NCBI RefSeq assembly: GCF_003287275.1
Contig: NZ_QEVW01000005.1
Location: 1 to 64,000, forward strand
Length of the DNA stretch: 64,000 bases
Source: Paenibacillus taichungensis
GTDB lineage: Bacteria > Bacillota > Bacilli > Paenibacillales > Paenibacillaceae
Reading direction: 5' to 3'
A program made the translations under genes and the position numbers. The notes beneath the pieces are model-generated. The model was given only the letters and a program-made list of their open reading frames with translations. It did no database searches and was not told the origin of the DNA. Shown here one piece after another: positions 8,396-16,428 of the stretch (its first letter is position 1; each line of letters starts with the position of its first letter).

Positions 8396-8794
8396 TTGCC
8401 AACATTCGATAGCATTCTTGTCACAGGAAACCAGACCATTAATCAGGATTTGCAGGTAAACGGGAATGAAACGATTGGATTGGACCTACAGGTGAACGGA
8501 GACCAGACGGTTGCTGGCAGCTTGCAGATTAACGATAGCTCCTCCATTACCAATAACCTAGGTGTCGGTGGGGTTATCGAGGCGGGCGACAGTGTAAAAG
8601 CAACGACGCAGTTAATGGCCATGAATCAGCCTACTCATCCAGTTGCCTTGCCACTCGTCCAGCAATTGTTATATTATAATCCCGGTGTTCTGAATCAACC
8701 GGGGCTAGTGTTAACAGGCACCAACGGAAATAAGTATGTTTTATTTATTGATGAGAGTGGAGGAACACCAAATCTAGCAATCCAAAGAGTATAG
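8396..8794 (+). CDS. Small fibrous protein with about five 12-residue repeats
   Basis: A 132-residue protein I cannot assign to a family. Residues about 8-60 consist of five degenerate 12-residue units of the form Q-V-x-G-N-x-T-I-x-x-D-L (for example QVNGNETIGLDL, QVNGDQTVAGSL, QINDSSSITNNL). Such Asn/Gly/Thr-rich repeats suggest a beta-helical or triple-stranded beta stalk as in phage tail fibres. The C-terminal 70 residues look globular (LVQQLLYYNPG, GNKYVLFIDESGG). No signal peptide. Start TTG at 8396, nine bases after AGGAG (8382-8386); an ATG at 8392 in another frame stops after six codons. Divergent from the CgeB-like/WbsX-like pair; a spore-surface filament or glycosylation target is a plausible inference. 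Confidence 0.7.
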   Translation: MPTFDSILVTGNQTINQDLQVNGNETIGLDLQVNGDQTVAGSLQINDSSSITNNLGVGGVIEAGDSVKATTQLMAMNQPTHPVALPLVQQLLYYNPGVLNQPGLVLTGTNGNKYVLFIDESGGTPNLAIQRV

Positions 8795-8812
8795 ATCACT
8801 GGATGCAATATT

Positions 8813-8854
8813 AAAAGGCGATACTCTGAGTTAATTCTCTGAGTATCGCCTTTT
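8813..8854. terminator. Bidirectional terminator
   Basis: AAAAGGCGATACTC (8813-8826) pairs perfectly with GAGTATCGCCTTTT (8841-8854), between the converging repeat-protein gene and GH30 gene; A and T runs flank the stem so it works on either strand. Confidence 0.85.
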
Positions 8855-8871
8855 CTTTCATTACAACATTA

Positions 8872-10221
8872 TTACTCTTGGTTAATCAATATGGACAAAG
8901 CACTTTTGGATTCGAGTTGGAAACTTAACAGTTCTTCTTCTCTTAGCTGAACCTGCACATTTCCTGTTTCTTCCCCGTCATTGAAAAGCACGAGAGCAAT
9001 CGAACCATCTGTATTTTTGAAGGCTACGGAACGAATGGCTGCCTCATTGGAGGACGAGTCGATACGTACCGCTTTGGGACGAATCAATGCACTGAAATGA
9101 GCAAGAGCATAATAGTCCAGTGTATAAGTAAGTTCTTTCGTCTGTTGGTTAACCTTTACAATGCCGCGACACGTACTTTTCCCGAAGCCAGGAACGGTAG
9201 GACCGTTGTTCTCATCCAGTGCCATATTCCAGAGCACAAAAGATTTGCTGTAATTGCGAAGAATCTCAATCCCTGTTCTGATGACATTGGAGAAAGCCTG
9301 TTCGAATGGAGGGATCCATTCTCCTCCTGATCCTTCGGTGAAATGTACCTCTTTATCGGCAAAGGCTTCATATACCTTTGTTTGTGCCGAGGCTTCGCCC
9401 CCATACCAATGCCAAGCGACTCCATCTACCTCTTCTGCCGCTTCATTAAGCACTGTCAGCGGATAATCCGGACGATCCCAGTTGTGATCATAACAAAGGA
9501 TTTTGGACTGAATGTCATTTCTGACGAAAGCCGGCTTGAGATGATTTTTGATAAAGTCCGCTTGCGCTTCAGCTGGCATCAACATGCCGGGATAATGACC
9601 TGGTTCATAAAGCGCCTCATTCTGTGGTGTTACTGCATGGATAGGCAATCCATGGGATGCGTAGGCTTGAATATATTTCACAAAATATTCCGCATATGCC
9701 GGATACCACTCATTTTTCAATTGTCCTGTAATCATGGAGCCACTTGTTTTCATCCAGCCAGGCGCGCTCCAAGGAGAAGCGAACAGCTTCAATTGAGGAT
9801 TCAGCTCCAAAGCCTTCTGAGTCAAAGGAATAACATCTGCTTCATCGTGTGCAATGCTGAACCCGGAACATTCCGGGTCCGTTTGATTTTCTGGCAGATC
9901 ATTATAGCTGTATACCGTTCTGGCATAGTCTGAAGCTCCCATCGGATTGCGAATGACCGACAATCCGATGCCTTCCTCGGGATGGAACAACCGGGTCATG
10001 ACTTCAGCTCTCTGCTCTTCGCTTAGTATCTGGTTGATTAGATAGGCAGAAGAATCGGTAAAAGAAGCTCCAAAACCATCCATTTCCTGATACGTCTGCT
10101 GATCATCCAGAAGAACAGTCGTTGTCTCCTTGCCGGAGTCCTGAGATTTCAATTGATCCTGGGACACGGATACAAACAATGCATCTTCTCCCGTGGATTT
10201 GTACATTTTGAATTTCGTCAT
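8872..10221 (-). CDS. GH30 beta-glycosidase (glucosylceramidase / beta-1,6-glucanase type)
   Basis: A 449-residue GH30 enzyme. EMDGFGASFTDSSAYLIN (about residues 46-63) is the typical GH30_1 start; the acid/base is Glu202 in TPQNE and the nucleophile Glu296 in HFTEGSGGEW, after which LWNMALDENNGP continues the barrel. The small beta side domain is formed by both termini. No signal peptide, so the substrate is probably imported. The ATG at 10221 has GGAGGG seven bases upstream. It is the last gene of a four-gene operon LplB-LplC-binding protein-GH30, 22 bases after the binding-protein stop, under the LacI-type operator at 13895. The likely substrate is a beta-glucoside or beta-1,6-gluco-oligosaccharide, but this is inference. 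Confidence 0.9.
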   Translation of the reverse strand: MTKFKMYKSTGEDALFVSVSQDQLKSQDSGKETTTVLLDDQQTYQEMDGFGASFTDSSAYLINQILSEEQRAEVMTRLFHPEEGIGLSVIRNPMGASDYARTVYSYNDLPENQTDPECSGFSIAHDEADVIPLTQKALELNPQLKLFASPWSAPGWMKTSGSMITGQLKNEWYPAYAEYFVKYIQAYASHGLPIHAVTPQNEALYEPGHYPGMLMPAEAQADFIKNHLKPAFVRNDIQSKILCYDHNWDRPDYPLTVLNEAAEEVDGVAWHWYGGEASAQTKVYEAFADKEVHFTEGSGGEWIPPFEQAFSNVIRTGIEILRNYSKSFVLWNMALDENNGPTVPGFGKSTCRGIVKVNQQTKELTYTLDYYALAHFSALIRPKAVRIDSSSNEAAIRSVAFKNTDGSIALVLFNDGEETGNVQVQLREEELLSFQLESKSALSILINQE

Positions 10222-10243
10222 ATGTTTTCCCTCCACATTCCTC

Positions 10244-11887
10244 TTATTGGATACCCAATTTCTCTTTGTTTTGTTTCATTTTCTCACTACGTACCTTCAG
10301 GATGTCATCCCAACGGTTTTCACCTAAAAATGACTTGTAAGCTGCGAGCGCATTGTCAAAAGAGGCATCATCTTTGGCACGTACCATGCTTACCAGTGTT
10401 GAATTCCACTTGGCGTTGATTGCTGACAACGCACGTGCTTCAGGTGTTCCTTGATCCGGACTAATATTCTCCAGAATGAAGTGTGGTTTCAGTTTTCCTT
10501 TGCCCCACTCTTGCATTTGTTTAATCGCTTCCGGGAAAGCATCCGCACTCAGTGCTTTGTGACGGTCATGGCCAAAGAACATGAATTCACCCAACCGGTA
10601 TTCCTTCTTGAATTTGTCCGCATTGTGCAGTTGCAGGTCTTTCACAGCCGGCAGCAGCTCAACCGTACCATCTGCATTCTTTTTATACGTCTCGCCTTCA
10701 ATACCATAGTTCATCAGAAGCTGACCTTCTTCACTCAGCAGGTACGTAAAGATTTGAATCGCTTTGGCTGGATCTTTGGCATCCTTGGAGATGAAGTTGA
10801 TCATCCAGCCTGTAATACCGGATTGATTGAGTGTTGCTGCATTCCCTTTGGTACTTTGCGGTCCATCAACGGCAACATACTCTTTGCCTTCATTGGCACT
10901 CAGATAAATTTGCAGATTTCCTCCCTGTTGTGGAGTACCATCTAACAGCATCGTCGCATATTTTCCGGATTTCACTTTTTCCTCAAAGGCCGTACCATCA
11001 TCAGCAAAGCTGTCATCACTGATATTTCCGTCTCTGTATACTTTATTTAGAGTCTTCAGCCATGTAAGATAATCTTCATCCTGATTGCGATCATAGAATT
11101 CTCCATTTTCAGTTTCAAGCGGTACGCCGATGAAGTCTTGCAGCGTATCTCCGAGTGAACCAGTTCCTTCCCCAATCGAGTTAAAACCAAATGGAATCAG
11201 CGTTGGGAACTTTTCCTTGATCTGTTTCATCACATTTTCAAATTCCTCTGGCGTTCCCATAACTGGACTCCCCAAAGCTTCATACACATCTTTACGGATG
11301 ATAAATGCCGTTTTGGCAGGTATGTTGCCGCTATCATAATCGGCTTGCGTATTGGAGTAGTTTGGATAGCCGTACGTCTTGCCATCAGCTAGCTGGAACC
11401 AGTTCAGGGTATCGGCAGCCGCAACTTTATTGAAATATGGATCATATTTCTCTGCAAGATCGTTCAGCGGCATAGCCCAAGTTGCGGCTTTTTGCACCAC
11501 AGGAGAGTTGGAATCAAACACGGTCAGCAGGTCAGGCATATCTCCACCGGCAAAGAAAGTATTTAACTTCGTGTCGTCACCTGTAATGAATTTGATATTG
11601 ATGTTCAGATCTTCCTTAATCTTCTTGGTTACAATGTCTTTGCCGAAATCCGTGTTCCACCAGTCGGCATTAACATACCAAGTTAGATCTGTTGCTTCTT
11701 CCTTTTTATCCAGCTGCCAAGCTGGTTTTTCCGGATCGACTGTATAGCGATCTTCAATGGAAACCCAGTTCCCTTCGCTCGAACCCCCTGATCCACCACT
11801 GCAGCCTGTAATCATGATCACCGCTGTCAGCAATGCCGCGCACAGTTTAACTCCTTTTTTGCCAGCTGCCTTATTCATCTTGAACAT
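10244..11887 (-). CDS. Sugar ABC transporter substrate-binding lipoprotein (LplA type)
   Basis: A 547-residue extracellular binding protein. A basic and hydrophobic lipoprotein signal ends at the lipobox ITGC (Cys29), followed by a Gly/Ser linker. The mature part has the usual features of large family-1 binding proteins in Paenibacillus (GDDTKLNTFFAGGDMPDLL, KTYGYPNYS, late NYGIEGETY). RBS AAGGAGG lies before the ATG at 11887. It follows the LplC permease by 76 bases and precedes GH30, so it should capture the oligosaccharide processed by GH30. No ATPase gene is in the operon; such systems normally share a genome-encoded MsmX-type ATPase. Confidence 0.92.
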   Translation of the reverse strand: MFKMNKAAGKKGVKLCAALLTAVIMITGCSGGSGGSSEGNWVSIEDRYTVDPEKPAWQLDKKEEATDLTWYVNADWWNTDFGKDIVTKKIKEDLNINIKFITGDDTKLNTFFAGGDMPDLLTVFDSNSPVVQKAATWAMPLNDLAEKYDPYFNKVAAADTLNWFQLADGKTYGYPNYSNTQADYDSGNIPAKTAFIIRKDVYEALGSPVMGTPEEFENVMKQIKEKFPTLIPFGFNSIGEGTGSLGDTLQDFIGVPLETENGEFYDRNQDEDYLTWLKTLNKVYRDGNISDDSFADDGTAFEEKVKSGKYATMLLDGTPQQGGNLQIYLSANEGKEYVAVDGPQSTKGNAATLNQSGITGWMINFISKDAKDPAKAIQIFTYLLSEEGQLLMNYGIEGETYKKNADGTVELLPAVKDLQLHNADKFKKEYRLGEFMFFGHDRHKALSADAFPEAIKQMQEWGKGKLKPHFILENISPDQGTPEARALSAINAKWNSTLVSMVRAKDDASFDNALAAYKSFLGENRWDDILKVRSEKMKQNKEKLGIQ

Positions 11888-11963
11888 ATTGTTTCCTCCT
11901 TATGGTTAGGTAAGAAATATTGAATAGCACGAACTTTCGAACAAGCTTAGATTCCTCTTACTC

Positions 11964-12851
11964 TTACTCCTTGACTGCACCAAGCATCATACCCGAGATA
12001 AAGTATCTTTGAAGTATGGGATAGATTAGTACGATAGGTAATGTGGTAATAACAATCGTGGCAAGTTGAACGCCTTTGGTCGTTGTTTCGATAACAGCTG
12101 ACCCACCGATATTCTGCATCGATTGCGTTTGGGACTGAACGATAATCTCGTATAACATCATTTGCAATGGATATAGAGACTGATCGGTAATGTACAACTT
12201 GGTTGTCATAAAGTCATTCCATTGCCCTACCCCATTGAACAGTGCGATGGTTGCCATCGCAGGCATGGACAGCGGGATGAAAATTTTCAGGAAAATATGC
12301 CAGTCTCCTGCGCCATCAATTTTGGCCGACTCCTCCAGGGAATCCGGTACATTCCGGAAGAAATTCATCAGAATGACAACATCATAGAAGCTGAACAATG
12401 CCGGAATAATGTACACCCAGAAGCTGTTGAGCAGGCCAAGTGATTTGATCAACAGGTACGTTGGGATCATCCCGCCAGAGAAGAACATCGTGATAACCCC
12501 CATGGCTACGTAAAGCTTACGGCCACGTATGTACTTTTTGCTCAGACCATAACCGACCATGGCACAGAAGAACACGTGTGTAACAACTCCGATTGTTGTT
12601 TTGGATACGGAGATGAAGAACGCTTGCCAGATGCTTGAATCGTTGAATACAGCTCTATAATTCTCCAGCGAGAACTCCGGTGACCAGAAGATGAACCCGC
12701 CTTCCGCCAAAGCCTTGCCTGAGCTAAAAGAAGAGATAATGACATTCCAGAGCGGAACCACAATAATGACAGTACAAATAACGAGCAAAATAATATTTAA
12801 GGTATCAAAGATCCGACTATCGAGATCTTCTTTAGCCACCTTTCCATTCAC
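11964..12851 (-). CDS. ABC transporter permease (LplC/MalG type)
   Basis: A 295-residue inner-membrane permease with six predicted membrane segments and the EAA loop EESAKIDGAGDWHIFLKIFIPLSMP that docks the ATPase. The GTG start at 12851 has AGGAGG eight bases upstream. The C-terminus YPILQRYFISGMMLGAVKE is characteristic. It lies 15 bases after the LplB gene and pairs with it to form the translocation channel of the GH30-linked transporter. Confidence 0.93.
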   Translation of the reverse strand: MNGKVAKEDLDSRIFDTLNIILLVICTVIIVVPLWNVIISSFSSGKALAEGGFIFWSPEFSLENYRAVFNDSSIWQAFFISVSKTTIGVVTHVFFCAMVGYGLSKKYIRGRKLYVAMGVITMFFSGGMIPTYLLIKSLGLLNSFWVYIIPALFSFYDVVILMNFFRNVPDSLEESAKIDGAGDWHIFLKIFIPLSMPAMATIALFNGVGQWNDFMTTKLYITDQSLYPLQMMLYEIIVQSQTQSMQNIGGSAVIETTTKGVQLATIVITTLPIVLIYPILQRYFISGMMLGAVKE

Positions 12852-12866
12852 ACGGGATGCCTCCTT

Positions 12867-13859
12867 CTACAGCACAGATTGATTATCGTTTAATTTGCTT
12901 GTAATTTTGTTCGCGGTGACCAACAGAATAACGGACACGATCGAGACGCCCAGACCAACCGCGGTAGCATACGAAAAGTCACCCTGTGACATCCCCATAC
13001 GATATACATACGAATTGATAACTTCTGCCTTATCACGGTTTTGCGAGTTCATCAGCACCAACGTCTGGTCCAGATTGGAACCAAGTAAACCGCTTACAGT
13101 TAGAATCAGATTAAGGCTAATGATCGATTTCATGTTGGGCAATGTGATATTCCAAATTTGTCTGAGACGGCTTGCCCCATCAATTTTGGCAGCCTCATAA
13201 TACGTAGGATCAATCTTCGACATAATCGCCAAATACAGAATCGTTCCCCAGCCGGCCTCTTTCCAAATATCGGATAAGACTGCAATCCACCAATACTTGC
13301 CTGCATCCAGCAAAATGTTTTGTGGTTGTGAGATCAGTCCAAGACTGAGTAACAATTGATTAAACAATCCCGTTGTTGAGAACCAAGTGATAAGCATACC
13401 GCCCAATACGATCCAGGATAGAAAGTGAGGCAGGTATGAAATCGTTTGCACAAACTTCTTGAAACGTCCGCTGTTTAATTCATAGATCATGATCGCCAGG
13501 ATAATGGGAATAACGAATCCGATACCCAATTTCAAAAAGCTGATTCCCAGCGTGTTCACTACGGCATCCCAGAAGTATTTGTCTGACATAATGATTCTGA
13601 AATTTTCCAAACCAACCCATGGCGCGCTAGACAGCGTGTCAATGACGGTGTAATTTTTGAATGCAATCGTCAATCCGTATATTGGAATGTAACAAAAAAT
13701 AATCATAAAAATGATGCCGGGTATTATCATCGATTGAATTTCCCATTGTCTACGATAATCGATGACGAACTCTTTTACTCTTTGTCCGATTGGCTTCCTT
13801 CCCCCCGGTCTTATAGGCTTTTTACCGGTTGACGACGTCTCTACGGCTAATTTACTCAC
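12867..13859 (-). CDS. ABC transporter permease (LplB type)
   Basis: A 330-residue permease beginning with a basic cytoplasmic stretch of about 40 residues, then six membrane segments. Family motifs are YIPIYGLTIAFKNY, ISYLPHFLSWIVLGG and the EAA loop YYEAAKIDGASRLRQIWNITLP. The GTG at 13859 has GGGGAG at a good distance. First gene of the LplB-LplC-binding protein-GH30 operon; the LacI-type operator at 13895-13910 lies 36 bases upstream of its start. Confidence 0.93.
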   Translation of the reverse strand: MSKLAVETSSTGKKPIRPGGRKPIGQRVKEFVIDYRRQWEIQSMIIPGIIFMIIFCYIPIYGLTIAFKNYTVIDTLSSAPWVGLENFRIIMSDKYFWDAVVNTLGISFLKLGIGFVIPIILAIMIYELNSGRFKKFVQTISYLPHFLSWIVLGGMLITWFSTTGLFNQLLLSLGLISQPQNILLDAGKYWWIAVLSDIWKEAGWGTILYLAIMSKIDPTYYEAAKIDGASRLRQIWNITLPNMKSIISLNLILTVSGLLGSNLDQTLVLMNSQNRDKAEVINSYVYRMGMSQGDFSYATAVGLGVSIVSVILLVTANKITSKLNDNQSVL

Positions 13860-13894
13860 GCTCTTTTGCTCCCCTCCAACTTAAGCATTCCTTC

Positions 13895-13910
13895 ATAAAA
13901 ACGTTTTTAT
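13895..13910. promoter_or_regulatory. LacI-type operator upstream of the GH30 transporter operon
   Basis: Perfect 16-base palindrome ATAAAAACGTTTTTAT with a central CG, as in LacI-family operators. The same 16 bases recur in front of the adjacent LacI gene (15018-15033), which identifies that regulator as the likely ligand. Confidence 0.8.
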
Positions 13911-13949
13911 TTTCCGGCAAAAAAACCCCCTAATCTCAAATCTATAATT

Positions 13950-14000
13950 AAAAAAGACCGGAAATGATTGAATCCGCTATGTTAAAAAATCACTCCGGTC
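13950..14000 (-). terminator. Terminator of the LacI gene overlapping its coding end
   Basis: On the minus strand GACCGGAGTGATT (14000-13988) pairs with AATCATTTCCGGTC (13969-13956), followed by six T. The stop codon of the regulator lies within the loop. Confidence 0.75.
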
Positions 14001-14999
14001 GATCTTCACATGACTTGAGCCCCGTATGATTAGTTCACCCGCCAGCTTTTGCGACACCCCATGTTCCTTCTTCTTAATCATGCGAACCAGGTGATTGACC
14101 GCCAGGATGCCTTGCCTTGCAATCTGGTTTCTTACGGTACTCAATGGTGGGGAAAAATATTGGGCAATATCAATATCATCGAAGCCTACTACACTTATAT
14201 CCTGAGGAACCTCGAATCCATGTGACTTCAGGGCATGAATGCAGCCGATTGCGCTCACATCGTTTCCTGCAAGAAAAGCATCAGGCAGCTTGGCAGGATG
14301 AAGATGAAGAAAAGATTTTACAGCACTGTAGGTGCCCTCTTCCTCAAAATATCCCTGTAAGATGTAATCATCATCCAGTGGAAGCTGGTACTCACGCAAA
14401 GCGGCCAGATATCCATCTCTACGCTGATTACTGTCAAACATGGTGTCCACGCCGGATATGTAGGCGATTTTCTTATGCCCCAGTCCAATTAAATACTTAG
14501 TCGCTTCGTAACCCGCCACATAGGAGTCAAAAATGACGCTTCCCATTGTATCACTCTGATAGACCCGATCCAGAAATACAGCCTTGATCTTGTCTTTCTC
14601 CATAGCGACAATATCCTGCTCATCAATCCGAAGCTCTTCATAGATGATGACGCCATCCACACGCCGTCCCAGAATATTACTCATAATGACCTGCTTATCC
14701 TTGGTCACAAATACGTTCAGACCGTAACCTAAACGATCACATTCGCGAGACATGGACTCAACCAGCTTATAGAAATACGGACCCGATACACTTGTAGTGA
14801 AAAAGCCCAGCATTTTGGTTTGCCCGGATTTCAGCAGCTTGCCATTCAGATTGGGAACGTAGTTTAAACGCTCTGCCACTTTCAGAACATGCGATTTAGT
14901 TTCCGGATTTAAGACATCCACGCCGTTCAAGGCGTTCGAAACCGTAGAAATGGAAACACCGGCTTCCCTTGCAACATCTTTAATTGTAATCTTTCCCAT
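13977..14999 (-). CDS. LacI-family regulator of the GH30/ABC operon
   Basis: A 340-residue repressor: helix-turn-helix and hinge at residues 1-60 (TIKDVAREAGVSISTVSNALNG), then a periplasmic-binding-protein-like sensor domain (GVIIYEELRID, FLAGNDVSAIGCIHALKSHGFEVPQDISVVGFDDIDIAQYFSPPLSTVRN). Its own promoter carries an 18-base palindrome that is shared with the operon downstream, so it probably represses both itself and the transporter/GH30 genes until a sugar ligand binds. The inducer is unknown. Confidence 0.93.
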   Translation of the reverse strand: MGKITIKDVAREAGVSISTVSNALNGVDVLNPETKSHVLKVAERLNYVPNLNGKLLKSGQTKMLGFFTTSVSGPYFYKLVESMSRECDRLGYGLNVFVTKDKQVIMSNILGRRVDGVIIYEELRIDEQDIVAMEKDKIKAVFLDRVYQSDTMGSVIFDSYVAGYEATKYLIGLGHKKIAYISGVDTMFDSNQRRDGYLAALREYQLPLDDDYILQGYFEEEGTYSAVKSFLHLHPAKLPDAFLAGNDVSAIGCIHALKSHGFEVPQDISVVGFDDIDIAQYFSPPLSTVRNQIARQGILAVNHLVRMIKKKEHGVSQKLAGELIIRGSSHVKIDRSDFLT

Positions 15000-15016
15000 A
15001 ATTTTTGTTCCTTTGC

Positions 15017-15034
15017 TATAAAAACGTTTTTATA
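15017..15034. promoter_or_regulatory. Autoregulatory LacI-type operator
   Basis: Perfect 18-base palindrome TATAAAAACGTTTTTATA just downstream of the regulator's -10. Its central 16 bases are identical to the operator at 13895-13910. A degenerate copy (AAAACCGTTTT) overlaps the -35 near 15051-15061. Confidence 0.8.
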
Positions 15035-15035
15035 T

Positions 15036-15064
15036 ATTTTAAATTAGCATAAAACCGTTTTCAA
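15036..15064 (-). promoter_or_regulatory. Sigma-A promoter of the LacI gene
   Basis: Minus strand TTGAAA (15064-15059), 17-base spacer, TAAAAT (15041-15036). The operator at 15017-15034 covers the expected start of transcription, fitting autorepression. Confidence 0.75.
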
Positions 15065-15155
15065 TACAACACTTTTTCTTTTAATTATTTTCCACATTTT
15101 TTTTTGCTTTGGCGATAGCTTGATCACTTAGCACCGACGTTAGAGATAGATATGT

Positions 15156-15181
15156 AAAAAAGCAGCTCCTATGTGAGCTGC
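15156..15181 (-). terminator. Terminator of the thioredoxin-like gene
   Basis: GCAGCTC/GAGCTGC stem (15162-15168 with 15075+100 to 15181, i.e. 15175-15181), six-base loop, followed on the minus strand by six T. Confidence 0.8.
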
Positions 15182-15196
15182 CGATAATCATGCTTC

Positions 15197-15541
15197 CTAT
15201 TCCTCAAGACGGGTGTACATATGATAAATCTGCTGCACCTGCTCTTCCAATCGATCGAAGCGAACAAAGCGATCAGCTCGAATAAATTCCTTCTGCTCCA
15301 CCAACATAATCATCGTGGGAACTGAGAAAATAAGAAATCTGGACGCCACCTCTTCCACTTGGCTCGCGTTGATGTGAACAAGGTGCACCAGTGGATAGGG
15401 TTTGAGCAAATCCCTAATTTTAGGGAGTAAGGCATGACATACACTGCACTCTGGCCGTGATACGTACAAAAAGACCAATTCATTTTGTTGAATCATCTCT
15501 TCGATCAATTCTATCGATGTTATGTCATTAAGCTCTTCCAT
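15197..15541 (-). CDS. Thioredoxin-family protein
   Basis: A 114-residue cytoplasmic thioredoxin-fold protein. FLYVSRPECSVCHALLPKIRDLL holds a CxxC redox pair (CSVC) at the start of the first long helix, and the cis-proline loop is SVPTMIMLV. It lacks the WCGPC sequence of true thioredoxin and resembles the small YtpP/YdbP-type thiol proteins of Bacillus. The ATG at 15541 has AAGGGG eight bases upstream. It stands alone with its own terminator; the partner is unknown. Confidence 0.85.
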   Translation of the reverse strand: MEELNDITSIELIEEMIQQNELVFLYVSRPECSVCHALLPKIRDLLKPYPLVHLVHINASQVEEVASRFLIFSVPTMIMLVEQKEFIRADRFVRFDRLEEQVQQIYHMYTRLEE

Positions 15542-15706
15542 AAGGATCACCCCTTTCAGTCAGTTGAAGCTAGAGTTAAACTATATTTTATCACGAATGA
15601 CTTACTGTACAAATTTTGCGTTCGCCTAAACATTTCCTTTTCAAACACAGCCTACCTGCATTAAAATGTAGTTGGAAGATCATCCCATATGAAAAGAGGT
15701 TATTGT

Positions 15707-15844
15707 ATGAAAAAATCCTTTCTTTTACTGTTTACTGCCCTGATTGCTGTTATCTCCTTCTCCGCGTATGCACCTGCAACTGATGCCTCTGGTGATATTG
15801 GAGTAAGCCTGCTATCAGATCGTCAAACAGGCACCGTAAAATAA
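15707..15844 (+). CDS. Small secreted peptide precursor (45 aa), Phr-like in layout
   Basis: A 45-residue product starting MKKSFLLLFTALIAVISFS: two Lys, a 15-residue hydrophobic core and a likely signal-peptidase site near AYA, then about 23 polar residues ending DRQTGTVK. AGAGGT lies before the ATG at 15707 and a very strong hairpin terminator follows. Size and layout match Phr-type signalling peptide precursors, where the C-terminal few residues are released; however no Rap-type receptor gene is adjacent and I recognise no homologue, so function is not assigned. It could equally be a small lipoprotein-free secreted or envelope peptide. Confidence 0.6.
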   Translation: MKKSFLLLFTALIAVISFSAYAPATDASGDIGVSLLSDRQTGTVK

Positions 15845-15886
15845 GCGCTTCACACTCTTTCCAAGAAAAGAACCTGCACAGAAACG

Positions 15887-15949
15887 AGCAGGCGACCAGT
15901 TCGGATAACATCCGGAGTTGGTCGCCTGCTGTCATTGTCATTGTTTTTT
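15887..15949 (+). terminator. Long hairpin terminator after the small peptide gene
   Basis: AGCAGGCGACCA (15887-15898) pairs with TGGTCGCCTGCT (15919-15930); the inner part (TCGGAT-AAC-ATCCGGA) also pairs, giving a nearly continuous stem of about 20 pairs, followed 12 bases later by a T run. Confidence 0.75.
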
Positions 15950-15958
15950 CTGCAATCC

Positions 15959-16252
15959 TTACTTCCAGTCTCTCTTGCGAAGATAGGACTCGAATACAAA
16001 TGTTCCGAAAGGCAATAAGCCTGCTACCAATCCCATGAACCAGCGTGAAGCTTTCCACTTCTTCACAACTGCTAAATGAACAAGTGCAATCAGATATAGC
16101 GGAAAAAGAATACCGTGAATCATTCCCATAATGGTTACTGGGGAAGACATATCGGCAAAATATTTTAGCGGCATGGCTATAAAAATCAATAGCAATAATG
16201 ATACACCTTCCCATATGCCTGCAATTCTGAATCGACCCGTGACTGTCTTCAT
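15959..16252 (-). CDS. DUF3817-family small membrane protein
   Basis: A 97-residue integral membrane protein with three predicted membrane helices. The N-terminal GRFRIAGIWEGVSLLLLIFIAMPLKY and the HGILFPLYLIALVHL segment match the DUF3817 family of unknown function. The ATG at 16252 gives the family's normal length; longer frames upstream are not supported. Neighbours do not suggest a role. Confidence 0.8.
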   Translation of the reverse strand: MKTVTGRFRIAGIWEGVSLLLLIFIAMPLKYFADMSSPVTIMGMIHGILFPLYLIALVHLAVVKKWKASRWFMGLVAGLLPFGTFVFESYLRKRDWK

Positions 16253-16428
16253 CCTGTTCAATCTCACCTTTCCAGCGGCTAGTTTGTGAAATATGTAACT
16301 TGTTACAAGATGTTTCAACTTGAAGCCACATAATTTGTAATAATGCAGCTTCTCTTGAAACGTCTTGTTCAGTATACCGCATGGTTCTGGTCCGGAAATG
16401 CTTCAATTTTGAATAATTAATGACTGAA

